DNA of 64,000 nt from positions 744,001 to 808,000 of the forward strand of contig NZ_LYPC01000014.1 of NCBI RefSeq assembly GCF_001700435.1. The letters are read 5' to 3'. A model generated the notes under the pieces. That model was not told the DNA's origin. It worked only from the letters and a program-made list of their open reading frames with translations, and made no database searches. Every line of letters starts with the position of its first letter. The first letter of the stretch is position 1. Origin of the DNA: Paenibacillus pectinilyticus. GTDB taxonomy: Bacteria; Bacillota; Bacilli; Paenibacillales; NBRC-103111. The position numbers were made by a program, and so were the translations under genes. This document shows positions 55,863 through 64,000 of the stretch, in pieces.

Positions 55863-57320
55863 TTATTGCAACTTCGTAGGTAATTTAAAAGTCCACAGCA
55901 GTGTACCGTTCTCAGGTGATGTACTGTCAATTCCGAAATCGTTATCGTTCGTGATAACAAGCGTATCTCCGTTAACGAGCGTAACACCTTCAATTTTTTC
56001 GTAAGGGAATTTGAATTCTACCGCGTCAAGGATCGTTCTTTTCTTAGCAGGCAGAATGCCGTTTGTTTTCAAATCTTGAATCGTCATACTCTCAAGTGTT
56101 TTACCTGCTGCTTGAGCTGTATCATATTTACCAAGAACATTGGTGGATGTTGAAAGATCAATCGCGTAAATGCGTTTCAGTTGAGCTTTATCTCCCGAGA
56201 ATTTATCGCGCTCATCGATCAATAGTGTATTCTCGTTCACAACAACCATATCGGAGACGACGATATCGCCTTGAGCGAGATCCTTAAATTGCTTTGCATC
56301 TTCTAACAAGTAAGTGAATTCCGCTACCGGTTTCAAGTTAGTAAGATCGAACTTGATGATACGAACTTGACGTGAATTATCCATGGATTTATCTGGATTG
56401 CGAAGGGCATTTTGCATAGCCATGAACATGTATTTGCCGTCTGGAGTAATACCAACAGCCTCAGCTCCACGGTTTTGGCGCAGCTTGTTGTAAACTTCAG
56501 GAAGCATTTCACGTGTTGGTACTAGTGGAGTTGCCGCCAGCGCGGACCAGCCCTTCGGCACGATGCGTTCGATGATCGTACCATCACGTTTCACGTGTAC
56601 AATGGATGGGCCGTATTCGTCCGAAATCCAGAACGTATCATCTTTTTGATTATAAGCCAATCCTTCAATATCCAGGCCGTAAGGATCGTAAGCCAATTGT
56701 TTCTCGCCTTTAGCATCGAATGGCACTTCGTCTCTTCCTTTAATATTAGGCAGACCCGTGATCAGCGGAGTTCCTGTCACTGGATCATTTCCAGTAAGTT
56801 TTAAAGGGAATTTATCGAGAATGTTGATTTCACCATTGCTTACAGAGATTTTATAGATCGTAGGTGTATAGTTTGGAAGAGGGAACGTACGTACAGTCAC
56901 GCCATTCACTGTAGGTTGGCCGTTCGGACCACGATCTGCCGTCGTGTAGAACACGTTGTCAGGATCTCCTGGAAGGTGAGTTAAGGAAGAGCCCACACCC
57001 ATTTTGATGCCCGCTGCCAAGTCCGGCGCTTTGAGTTCGTATTTATTTGTCAAAGTAGGCTTGTCTGTCAATGAAACGCTGCTGCGGAACTCATCCCAAT
57101 CCACATATTTGCCCATTGCCTCGCCAAGTGCACGAACTGGCAAATATAAGCTTCCATCCATATTCACTGCCGGAGTGGAAGGAACAACCGTTTTACCATT
57201 GTTAGAATACGTTACTTGATCGGAAGTTTCGCCTGTCTTTGTTGCTGCTGAAGCCGTCCCTGCCAAAGCTACGGTAAGTGCAAGAAGCATCGTTGTGTTA
57301 GCAATCCATTTTCTATTCAT
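55863..57320 (-). CDS. Secreted phytase-like (esterase-like) protein with copper-amine-oxidase stalk domain
   Basis: The 485 residues start with a signal peptide (about 1-26, ending ASAA). A short Cu-amine-oxidase N-domain-like stalk follows (about 35-90; SLYLPVRALGEAMGKYVDW), a module common in Paenibacillus exported proteins. The main part (about 95-485) is an esterase-like/phytase beta-propeller (PF13449 type): GPSIVHVKRDGTIIERIVP, EAVGITPDGKYMFMAMQN, EGVTLVNGDTLVITNDNDFG. The domain is named from sequence similarity to phytases, and true phosphatase activity is unproven. A strong PhoP-box promoter upstream supports a phosphate-scavenging role. A purine-rich GGGAG lies 13 bases before the ATG, rather far. 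Confidence 0.85.
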   Translation of the reverse strand: MNRKWIANTTMLLALTVALAGTASAATKTGETSDQVTYSNNGKTVVPSTPAVNMDGSLYLPVRALGEAMGKYVDWDEFRSSVSLTDKPTLTNKYELKAPDLAAGIKMGVGSSLTHLPGDPDNVFYTTADRGPNGQPTVNGVTVRTFPLPNYTPTIYKISVSNGEINILDKFPLKLTGNDPVTGTPLITGLPNIKGRDEVPFDAKGEKQLAYDPYGLDIEGLAYNQKDDTFWISDEYGPSIVHVKRDGTIIERIVPKGWSALAATPLVPTREMLPEVYNKLRQNRGAEAVGITPDGKYMFMAMQNALRNPDKSMDNSRQVRIIKFDLTNLKPVAEFTYLLEDAKQFKDLAQGDIVVSDMVVVNENTLLIDERDKFSGDKAQLKRIYAIDLSTSTNVLGKYDTAQAAGKTLESMTIQDLKTNGILPAKKRTILDAVEFKFPYEKIEGVTLVNGDTLVITNDNDFGIDSTSPENGTLLWTFKLPTKLQ

Positions 57321-57371
57321 CTTTTCTTTAACTCCCTTTCATAGGCCAGAAGTATGTACGTAACATCTCTA

Positions 57372-57425
57372 GTTATATCAAAGTTATGTTAGTAGAATGC
57401 TATTGGAATGTTTATGAATTGTAAA
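57372..57425 (-). promoter_or_regulatory. Putative PhoP-box promoter of the phytase-like gene
   Basis: Read on the minus strand, hexamers repeat exactly every 11 bases: TTTACA (57425-57420), TAAACA (57414-57409), ATAGCA (57403-57398, weaker) and CTAACA (57392-57387). A TATAAC -10 (57377-57372) starts 9 bases after the last box, the same geometry as at 2086-2139 and 5138-5191. The gene starts 51 bases after the -10. Confidence 0.72.
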
Positions 57426-57465
57426 TTTTTGGATTTGGTAAAAGGATGTACAGGTAGTAATGAAA

Positions 57466-57508
57466 AAAAGACCGTTCTTAGCCTGTGAAGTGGCTTAAAC
57501 GGTCTTTT
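57466..57508 (-). terminator. Terminator of the short-chain dehydrogenase gene
   Basis: AAAAGACCGTT and AACGGTCTTTT, extended by inner GGC/GCC pairs, form a strong hairpin; on the minus strand it ends in TTTTTTTC. It isolates the phytase-like promoter from the gene upstream of it. Confidence 0.75.
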
Positions 57509-57556
57509 GTTATTAATCAAATGTGTGAGACAGGAATACCTCAATTTAATAGGCGG

Positions 57557-58276
57557 TTACTGCGGATTCGTTGTCCAGATCCCAGCGGTTTTTAGGAAAA
57601 CGCGTTGCGGTAATTTTAAAGCTGCCAAGATAAGTTCGGCTACATCCTCCGGTTGCATCATGCGATCTTCGTCACCAATGGGAAGTCCGGCATTGACAGA
57701 TAGCTCCGTATTCACGGTTGATGGGGTGAGTGCAGTGACACGGATGTTCGATTTGCGAACCTCCTGTAAGAGCGCTTCGGTTAAGCCAAGAATAGCGAAC
57801 TTTGAGGCGCAATAGGCCGAGCCAGTCGCGAAGCCGCGTTCTCCAGCGGTTGATGCGATGTTAATGATGCTGCCGCTCTTTTGATTCAACATGGTTGGCA
57901 ATGCGGCGCGCGTCACGTAGTAGGTGCCCATCAGATTGGTTTGGATGATTTGCTCCCAATGTGCTGGGTCCATATCAACCAATGTACCGAACTGGGCCGT
58001 TCCAGCATTGTTGAGTAAAATATCAACGGATCCGAGCTCTTTAATGAGTGTCTCTACGGCCAGTTCTGCTTCAGCTCTGTTAGAAATATCGGCAGTCGCG
58101 ATGTGCACTTGAATACCATAGGTGCTTGTCAATTCGCGTTGAAGAGATTCAAGGTCGGCACGACTCCGGGCGAGTAATCCAAGATTAACACCTTCTTTGG
58201 CTAAGGCAATGGCGGTCGATTTACCGATTCCTTTTCCTGCTCCAGTAATAATCGCTGTTTGATTGTGTAGGGTCAT
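57557..58276 (-). CDS. Short-chain dehydrogenase/reductase (FabG-like)
   Basis: 239 residues with TGAGKGIGKS (cofactor), NNAGTAQFG, catalytic Ser in NIASTAGERG and Y-x-x-x-K in YCASK. Length and motifs match FabG/YqjQ-type NADPH reductases. The start is ATG 58276 with AAGGAG 8 bases upstream on the minus strand; a 46-residue upstream extension is open but has no ribosome site and no SDR character. It is a single gene with its own terminator. Substrate unknown. Confidence 0.87.
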   Translation of the reverse strand: MTLHNQTAIITGAGKGIGKSTAIALAKEGVNLGLLARSRADLESLQRELTSTYGIQVHIATADISNRAEAELAVETLIKELGSVDILLNNAGTAQFGTLVDMDPAHWEQIIQTNLMGTYYVTRAALPTMLNQKSGSIINIASTAGERGFATGSAYCASKFAILGLTEALLQEVRKSNIRVTALTPSTVNTELSVNAGLPIGDEDRMMQPEDVAELILAALKLPQRVFLKTAGIWTTNPQ

Positions 58277-58483
58277 AGTGATCGCTCCTTCTAGCTTTAT
58301 GTATGAAATCTCCCCGAATAAGGGGTTCATTTGCAACTCGCGGTTACGCGATTTATTATCAATGAAAATGCAAGGATAAGCAAGTTTTCCGGGCAGTCGT
58401 GTGAGGAGTGACACGGGTAGTTTTGAAATAAGAAGGAGTGGGGGGTTATGGAATTGGTAGGATAGATGTCAATAAACACAACA

Positions 58484-58512
58484 AAAGCTGCCTCCGTATA
58501 ACAGGCAGCTTC
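58484..58512 (-). terminator. Terminator of the alpha-E/ATP-grasp genes
   Basis: AAGCTGCCT and AGGCAGCTT pair perfectly (9 pairs); on the minus strand the stem is followed by TTGTTGTG. It lies just after the alpha-E gene stop. Confidence 0.6.
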
Positions 58513-58525
58513 CTAACCAATGAAT

Positions 58526-59509
58526 CTATCTCCCGCCAACATGTACCATCACAGAATGAGTTGCCTCTTGAAAGAATCCTTCCGAGAGACCTAAACGTAG
58601 ATCGTTATATGAATCTAGCAATTGCTGTATCAACCGTAATTCATCCCCTTGGTTAATCTCACCGGAGTCTTGTTGATTTGCACGAATACAGGCGATTACA
58701 TAGCTTACCTGATTCGACAACGCTTCAATAGAAGGCAGCTGTACAGGATCCGATTCGAGATACCCCCGTAAGGAAGTGGTTGCAAATTGAACGGAACGTG
58801 GAAATTCGGAATTCTGAAGTAGAAACACCATGACTTCACTAAGTTTCATGTGATTCGCATGGAATTTGCGGAACGCTTCATAGCCGCCGCAGGATTTCAG
58901 AAGCACCATGAGTCGATTATAACGGTTTTCGTCATCAAGCCATTCAGCATCTGTGATTAAATGGCTGTAACTGGCATTTACCAGGTAGAGCGTATGACGT
59001 ATGCGTTCTAAAAATTTACCTGCTTGAAGTAAATTCCAATTCTCTCCTCGAACCATCGCTGAATCCGCAGCGCCGTTAAACAGAGAGAGGGATTCACTTA
59101 TGCGCTTATAGAATAAATAAGGAGACTGCGCCATCACATGGCTCACATCTTGATCCTTCAACCATAAATAGAACGCATTGATAATATCCCAGAGCTCAAC
59201 AGGCAGCATGGGCCGTATGGTGCGAATATGATTTCTAACCTGCTGAATTGTGGATAAAAGGCAGTCGGGATTCGACTGTTCAAAGGTCAAATAGTTCAGG
59301 ATGGTCCATTCATTTGCATGAGGGTAGCGGTGCTTCAGTTCGTTAACATCGCCAACGGCTGCTGCAAGCCGCTCCCATGCATAGCCTTGCTCACTATCCT
59401 TTAAGTCATGACGCATCGTGTAGTTGATGTTGATGATGCGAGCATAATTCTCTGCCCGTTCTAAATAACGTCCGATTGTAAACAGCAAGTTCGCATAGCG
59501 ATTAATCAT
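58526..59509 (-). CDS. Alpha-E domain protein
   Basis: About 327 residues of an all-helical protein of the alpha-E family (PF04168 type). The N-terminal YANLLFTIGRYLERAENYAR is its hallmark, and the rest is Leu/Arg-rich helix. The family is known almost only from operons with a circularly permuted ATP-grasp protein, as here, and is thought to take part in forming an unidentified peptide or amide. ATG 59509 has GGTGAGG 6 bases upstream. It follows the ATP-grasp gene by 43 bases. No transglutaminase-like partner is seen on either side. Confidence 0.85.
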   Translation of the reverse strand: MINRYANLLFTIGRYLERAENYARIININYTMRHDLKDSEQGYAWERLAAAVGDVNELKHRYPHANEWTILNYLTFEQSNPDCLLSTIQQVRNHIRTIRPMLPVELWDIINAFYLWLKDQDVSHVMAQSPYLFYKRISESLSLFNGAADSAMVRGENWNLLQAGKFLERIRHTLYLVNASYSHLITDAEWLDDENRYNRLMVLLKSCGGYEAFRKFHANHMKLSEVMVFLLQNSEFPRSVQFATTSLRGYLESDPVQLPSIEALSNQVSYVIACIRANQQDSGEINQGDELRLIQQLLDSYNDLRLGLSEGFFQEATHSVMVHVGGR

Positions 59510-59552
59510 ATCTATCCTCACCTCGTGGGAGATCAATTTTATGGGGGAAAGG

Positions 59553-61025
59553 TTACACGAGAACCCACGTATCCTTTGTCCCCCCGCCTTGAGACGAATT
59601 CACGACAAGCGAACCTTTTTTGAGTGCAACACGGGTTAATCCGCCAGGCACGACATAGGGTTCAGGACCCATGAAAGTAAAAGCACGCAAATCGATATGA
59701 CGCGGAGCAATGGTGTCATTGGTAAGCGATGGGCTGCAGGAAAGCTTCATTGTAGGCTGGGCAATATACCGCTCAGGGTACTGAACTATTTTTTCAGCGA
59801 ACGCTTTAATTTCCTCTTCTGTTGCAGCAGGGCCGATTAACATGCCATATCCACCCGACAATGAGCGTTCTTTGACCACCATTTGGGATAGGCGGGAGAG
59901 GACATATTCTCGTTCATGAGGTCTGTTTAAAAGGTACGTAGGCACATTGTTTAATATTGGTTCTTCGTTTAGATAGTAGCGGATCATATCAGGAACAAAT
60001 GCATACACCGCTTTATCATCAGCTACCCCGGTGCCTGGCGCATTAGCGAGTGCTACATGTCCGGCGAGGTACGCGTCCATCAACCCTGGCACACCCAGTA
60101 CGGAATCCTTGCGGAAGGTGAGCGGGTCTAGGAATTCATCATCAATACGTCGATAAATAACATCCACTTGACGCAGCCCGTGTCTGCTTTTCATATAAAC
60201 GAAACGGTCAAGGACAACAAGATCCCCGCCCTCGACGAGTTCAATTCCCATTTCTTGTGCTAGAAAGGTATGATCGTAATAGGCTGCGTTATAAATGCCA
60301 GGGGTAAGCAGGACGATAAGTGGGTCAGGTTTAGAAGTTGGAGCCAAGCTGCGCAAGCTACTTAATAGGGCATTCAAGCCTTGATCAATATCACGTGTCT
60401 GGTAATCAAAAGACAATTTCGGGAACAAGCTCGTCATTAGCGATCGGTTCTTATACACATAAGACAAGCCTGAAGGGGTTCTTAAATTATCCTCAAGCAC
60501 ATAGAACTCTCCAGAATGACCGCGAATGATATCAATTCCCGACAGGGGAATGTATACACCATTGGGAACATCTAAGCCGACCATCTCTGGCACATAGTAA
60601 GGATTGTTCATAACCATGTCACGTGGAATCAGCTCATCTTTCAAAATGTTCTGTTCATGATAGATATCCCAAATGAAATGATTAAGTGCTTTAACTCGCT
60701 GTTTCAAGCCGGAATCCAGATGAGACCATTCGTTCGAAGTGATAATTCTAGGAAGCAAATCGAATGGAATCGTCCGCTCCTGAGAGGACTCCTCTGGATC
60801 ATTACCGTATAGTGTAAAAGTGATACCTTGCTTAACCATCTCCGATTGCATGATCGTATCACGTTCCTGCAGTTCCACGAGGCCCATGTTCAGCAGTCGC
60901 TGCAGCATGTTGCCATAGTGGGCTCGCACTTTTCCCCGCCCTTCAAACATTTCATCGAAAAAAGCTTGATGTTCGTAATCTGCAAAAAGCTGGTTCATGT
61001 TATCCTTTATCATCAGCATGGCCAT
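59553..61025 (-). CDS. Circularly permuted type 2 ATP-grasp protein
   Basis: 490 residues of the circularly permuted ATP-grasp family (DUF404/DUF407 type). VPNGVYIPLSGIDIIRG and EFYVLEDNLRTPSGLSYVY form the nucleotide-site region (E-D-N-x-R-x-P-S-G), and PGTGVADDKAVYAFVPDMI is another conserved block. It probably activates a carboxyl group with ATP to make an amide, in the cytoplasm. The product is unknown. GGAGGG lies 8 bases before ATG 61025 on the minus strand. It is the first gene of a two-gene operon with the alpha-E protein. Confidence 0.87.
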   Translation of the reverse strand: MAMLMIKDNMNQLFADYEHQAFFDEMFEGRGKVRAHYGNMLQRLLNMGLVELQERDTIMQSEMVKQGITFTLYGNDPEESSQERTIPFDLLPRIITSNEWSHLDSGLKQRVKALNHFIWDIYHEQNILKDELIPRDMVMNNPYYVPEMVGLDVPNGVYIPLSGIDIIRGHSGEFYVLEDNLRTPSGLSYVYKNRSLMTSLFPKLSFDYQTRDIDQGLNALLSSLRSLAPTSKPDPLIVLLTPGIYNAAYYDHTFLAQEMGIELVEGGDLVVLDRFVYMKSRHGLRQVDVIYRRIDDEFLDPLTFRKDSVLGVPGLMDAYLAGHVALANAPGTGVADDKAVYAFVPDMIRYYLNEEPILNNVPTYLLNRPHEREYVLSRLSQMVVKERSLSGGYGMLIGPAATEEEIKAFAEKIVQYPERYIAQPTMKLSCSPSLTNDTIAPRHIDLRAFTFMGPEPYVVPGGLTRVALKKGSLVVNSSQGGGTKDTWVLV

Positions 61026-61071
61026 AATAGAATCCCTCCACAGTTTGTTATCACTTCATCCACTATTTTTG

Positions 61072-61114
61072 TGTAAACTTTTATAACATATGGATAACAC
61101 AGCTAAAGTATAGA
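61072..61114 (+). promoter_or_regulatory. Weak PhoP-box-like array in the ATP-grasp / hybrid kinase spacer
   Basis: TGTAAA (61072), ATAACA (61083) and ATAACA (61094) fall on an 11-base grid, and TATAGA (61109-61114) begins 9 bases after the last. The spacing equals that of the stronger arrays, but the match to the consensus is poorer. Confidence 0.25.
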
Positions 61115-61219
61115 GCAAGCGAACATCTAAAGTATGTCGAAACCGCACGGTGTAATTGTGTCTATTTTATGACGATTAAAAGACAAGCTCGTTCACAATT
61201 TTTTTTACTAACTTATGTA

Positions 61220-61247
61220 TTGTCATAAAAACTAGTAAGATTAAGAT
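61220..61247 (+). promoter_or_regulatory. Candidate sigma-A promoter of the hybrid kinase gene
   Basis: TTGTCA (61220-61225) and TAAGAT (61242-61247) lie 16 bases apart, 57 bases before the GTG start. A poly-T run lies just upstream. Confidence 0.4.
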
Positions 61248-61303
61248 AGTCGTTGTATTAAAACAACAAATACAATTGCATAAATGATTAGGGAGGAAAC
61301 CCT

Positions 61304-63991
61304 GTGAGGTTCACGATTCGAAGTAAGCTGCTTATCGGCTTTTTATCCGTTGCTTTCTTTGTAACCGCGGTCAATATTACTGCCTATTTGTATAATGATA
61401 AACTAAATCAATCATTCAATGAGCTATTAGACCAGCAAGGCGTGGTGCTGAGTAAAGCAAAAGATATTCAGTATTTATCCGTGCAGCAAACCAATAGCTT
61501 GAGAGGCTATCTTCTGACCCATGATTCCGATTTCTTAACTGAACTCCAAACATCGAATGAACAGTTGAATCTACTTACTGGGCAAGTTGGATCTATGATC
61601 AAAAATTCTGATGTGAAGGAATCTTTCCAGAAGTTATATGAAATGAATCAATCTTTCCTGAGAAAATACGAGAAAATGTTGGATAATCTGAAGAGGGATA
61701 ATGATCAAGAGGCAGCTTTAGTTTATTTTAAAAACGAAGTTCTGCCGATCGGCCAACAGTTAGGCGCACTCTCAAAGACGTTTGCTGACGCTCAACAGGC
61801 CTTATTAGATCAGGGGAAAAAAGAAAATACATCGATGGTTAATTTTGTTAACGGAATGACGGCCATCTTAACCGTCATCACCTTTCTATTAACCTTGCTT
61901 ATTGGCCTCATTTTATCTCATCGTATTACCAGCAATCTCTTCAAAATTACAAGTGTGATCACAAGTGTTACTTATGATTCCAAGACCGCCTCCAAATTAC
62001 CTCACATTGAAGTTCGTACACAAGATGAAATTGGCGACATTGCTAGTTCGTTTAATGAAATGGCGAAAACGTTGAATCAATATGCCACCTTGGAGCAAGA
62101 GCAGCGTTGGCTCGAAACCAACGTCGTTGAAATGGCTATGAAATTTCAAGGCGTTCATAATTTAGAATCTTTAGCACAGCTGTTCATTACCACAATTACC
62201 CCACTCGTTGAAGCAAGCTACGGCGTATTTTATTTGAAGCAAGGCAATGGTTGGCGTCAGCAGTTGAACAAACTGGCTTCTTATGCCTATCAACCATCGC
62301 ATATTGGTATGGAATCCTTTAAGAACGGAGAGGGACTGGTCGGTCAAGCCGCATTGGAATGCCGCACCATTCTGTTAAATAACGTTCCAGAGAATTATAT
62401 TCAAATTTCCTCAGGGTTAGGAAAGGCATCACCCGCCAGCCTACTGATTATGCCTGTGCAGTTCGAAGGTGAAGTCGTGGCTGTCATTGAACTAGCATCA
62501 TTTGGGATATTTAGCCCGATTCAACAAACGTTTCTGCAGCATGTATCCACTCATTTGGGAAGTGTATTAAGCAGCATTGCAGGACGTATGAAGGTTGAGC
62601 AACTGCTAGCCGAGTCCCAGGTGTTAACAGAAGAGCTGCAAACCCAGTCAGAAGAACTGAAAGGCATTAACGGGAAATTGGAGGAGCAGTACAAAAACTC
62701 GGAGCAGAAGACGAAGGAAGTGGAAAAGACAAAGACGCTGTTGGAAGAAAAGGCTATCCAGTTGGCGCTTAGTTCACAGTATAAATCCGAATTCTTGGCC
62801 AACATGTCACACGAGCTGCGTACTCCGCTTAACAGTTTGCTCATTTTGTCTAGTATTCTTTCTGATAATGTGGATGGTAATTTGAACGCAAACCAGGTGA
62901 AATATGCCCATACGATCCATCAATCGGGTAATGACTTGCTTCAATTAATCAACGATATTCTCGATTTATCTAAGGTTGAATCGGGTAAAATCGACTTGAT
63001 CCATGGGATGGTCGGCCTGCATGACATTATCGAATTTGCGGAGCAGCAGTTTCTCCCGGTCGCCCATCAAAAGGGCCTTACCTTCACTACGATACGGGAT
63101 GAGGATCTGCCTTCTTCTATATTTACAGATGAGCAGCGTCTGTTACAAATTGTTAAAAACTTGCTATCCAATGCTTTTAAATTTACGGAGCGGGGGGAAG
63201 TTAAGCTGCACATTCACCGTGCGCACCAAGGCATGTTGGCTGATCACGAGAATGCCAATATGATTCAAGCTGGGGTTGCTTTTTCAATTAGTGATACTGG
63301 GATCGGAATTCCGAAGGAAAAGCAAAATCTGATCTTCCAAGCGTTCCAACAAGCGGATGGGACGACAAATCGCAAATACGGAGGTACCGGACTCGGACTC
63401 TCGATCAGTTCAAACATGGCGCATTTGTTAAATGGCGGAATCGTCGTCAATAGTGTGGTGGGGAAAGGAAGTACCTTCTCGCTTATTCTGCCTTGGGGCG
63501 AGATGGATGTGCTTGCTATTCCAGTCGAGCATCACCAAGAATCAGCTGCAACAGGTACCAACTCACCAATCATAGTTGAGTCCCAAGCCTCGGAAGCAGA
63601 ATGGAACGATGCAGTATGGGTAGGTAAAAAAATATTGATTGTCGACGATGACATGCGAAATATATACGCCACAACGATTGCCTTGGAAAGCAAGAAAGTG
63701 ACCGTACTTTTTGCTGAAAACGGGCTGCATTGTTTGAATGTCCTACAGGAACATCCTGATGTGGACCTTGTACTGATGGATATTATGCTGCCTGAAATGG
63801 ATGGCTATGAGACGATGCGTACCATTCGACAAATGTCAGATTTCGAGTCGCTGCCTATCATTGCGTTAACGGCAAAGGCGATGAAAGAAGACAAAGAGAA
63901 ATGCATGGAAGCAGGTGCATCCGATTACATCAGTAAGCCGGTAAAGTTGGATCAGTTATTTGCCATTATTCATTATTGGTTAGATAGATAG
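61304..63991 (+). CDS. Hybrid sensor histidine kinase/response regulator
   Basis: The 895 residues hold TM1 (about 9-28), a helical CHASE3/four-helix-bundle sensor (about 30-180), TM2 (about 183-205), HAMP (about 206-262) and GAF (about 285-420). A coiled coil (about 425-485), HisKA with acceptor His503 (NMSHELRTPLNSLL), HATPase_c (GIGIPKEKQN, TGLGLSIS) and a C-terminal receiver with Asp826 (LMDIMLPEMDG) follow. It is a membrane-linked sensor that can pass phosphate within itself and on to another protein, perhaps a phosphotransfer protein encoded past the window. The start is GTG 61304, with GGGAGG 7 bases upstream. The signal is unknown. Confidence 0.92.
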   Translation: MRFTIRSKLLIGFLSVAFFVTAVNITAYLYNDKLNQSFNELLDQQGVVLSKAKDIQYLSVQQTNSLRGYLLTHDSDFLTELQTSNEQLNLLTGQVGSMIKNSDVKESFQKLYEMNQSFLRKYEKMLDNLKRDNDQEAALVYFKNEVLPIGQQLGALSKTFADAQQALLDQGKKENTSMVNFVNGMTAILTVITFLLTLLIGLILSHRITSNLFKITSVITSVTYDSKTASKLPHIEVRTQDEIGDIASSFNEMAKTLNQYATLEQEQRWLETNVVEMAMKFQGVHNLESLAQLFITTITPLVEASYGVFYLKQGNGWRQQLNKLASYAYQPSHIGMESFKNGEGLVGQAALECRTILLNNVPENYIQISSGLGKASPASLLIMPVQFEGEVVAVIELASFGIFSPIQQTFLQHVSTHLGSVLSSIAGRMKVEQLLAESQVLTEELQTQSEELKGINGKLEEQYKNSEQKTKEVEKTKTLLEEKAIQLALSSQYKSEFLANMSHELRTPLNSLLILSSILSDNVDGNLNANQVKYAHTIHQSGNDLLQLINDILDLSKVESGKIDLIHGMVGLHDIIEFAEQQFLPVAHQKGLTFTTIRDEDLPSSIFTDEQRLLQIVKNLLSNAFKFTERGEVKLHIHRAHQGMLADHENANMIQAGVAFSISDTGIGIPKEKQNLIFQAFQQADGTTNRKYGGTGLGLSISSNMAHLLNGGIVVNSVVGKGSTFSLILPWGEMDVLAIPVEHHQESAATGTNSPIIVESQASEAEWNDAVWVGKKILIVDDDMRNIYATTIALESKKVTVLFAENGLHCLNVLQEHPDVDLVLMDIMLPEMDGYETMRTIRQMSDFESLPIIALTAKAMKEDKEKCMEAGASDYISKPVKLDQLFAIIHYWLDR

Positions 63992-64000
63992 GTGGTCAGA

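Noticed and set aside
58277-58414. 46-residue extension of the short-chain dehydrogenase
   Set aside because: It has no SDR features or ribosome site, while AAGGAG sits 8 bases before ATG 58276.
1-64000. tRNA, rRNA, CRISPR, phage or conjugation genes
   Set aside because: No cloverleaf-like, rRNA-like or short spaced repeat sequence and no phage or plasmid protein motifs were found by reading.

Overview
The window looks like the chromosome of a Gram-positive, low-to-mid GC soil bacterium of the Paenibacillaceae, most likely Paenibacillus or a close relative. The basis is strong AGGAGG ribosome sites, frequent GTG/TTG starts, an S-layer-anchored (SLH) multidomain GH10 xylanase, several LplB/LplC-type sugar importers with no ATPase, YesM/YesN-type two-component systems with AraC output domains, and CcpA (cre) and Bacillus-type PhoP-box signals. 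No rRNA, tRNA, CRISPR array, prophage or transposase gene was seen.

Layout. (1) 1-8.8 kb: use of 2-aminoethylphosphonate (2-AEP). The order is the end of a class III PLP enzyme, phnX, phnW, an ABC transporter (lipoprotein, ATPase, fused permease) with a chemotaxis receptor set between lipoprotein and ATPase, then a DeoR regulator. Two promoters here carry 11-bp-spaced PhoP boxes with the same geometry. (2) 8.8-13.3 kb: a LysR gene facing an operon for 3-hydroxybutyrate/acetoacetate use (dehydrogenase, scoA, scoB, thiolase), with three palindromes between them. (3) 13.3-17.2 kb: single genes (unknown lipoprotein, AlkZ/YcaQ-like winged-helix protein, APH-like kinase). (4) 17.4-32 kb: a xylan module: sugar-binding lipoprotein, two permeases, response regulator, histidine kinase, second response regulator, intracellular GH10, then a 1453-residue SLH-anchored GH10 xylanase behind a strong cre site. 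(5) 32.2-45 kb: a second glycan module: membrane AraC regulator, lipoprotein, two permeases, a GH95-like glycosidase and a large secreted protein whose N-terminal domain is not recognised. (6) 45-50.3 kb: MFS exporter, AraC regulator, aldo/keto reductase, methyltransferase, a MITE-like non-coding element, and a low-complexity protein with four copies of a short helical motif. (7) 50.4-55.8 kb: a type III polyketide operon (synthase, methyltransferase, flavoprotein, MMPL exporter) behind a terminator-like leader hairpin. (8) 55.8-64 kb: a secreted phytase-like protein with a third and very clear PhoP-box promoter, a short-chain dehydrogenase, an alpha-E/ATP-grasp pair, and a hybrid histidine kinase.

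How it fits together. Regions 1 and 8 suggest a phosphate-starvation programme: a PhoP regulator encoded elsewhere would switch on phosphonate uptake and a secreted phytase-like protein through boxes placed nine bases before the -10. Regions 4 and 5 follow the usual Paenibacillus scheme, with surface enzymes making oligosaccharides, a lipoprotein and two permeases importing them, cytoplasmic glycosidases finishing the job and AraC-type activators sensing the products. The shared ATPase must lie outside the window. The least described items are the chemoreceptor inside the phosphonate operon, the secreted protein at 41.7 kb, the repeat protein at 49.7 kb with the adjacent MITE-like element, and the polyketide operon with its leader hairpin.
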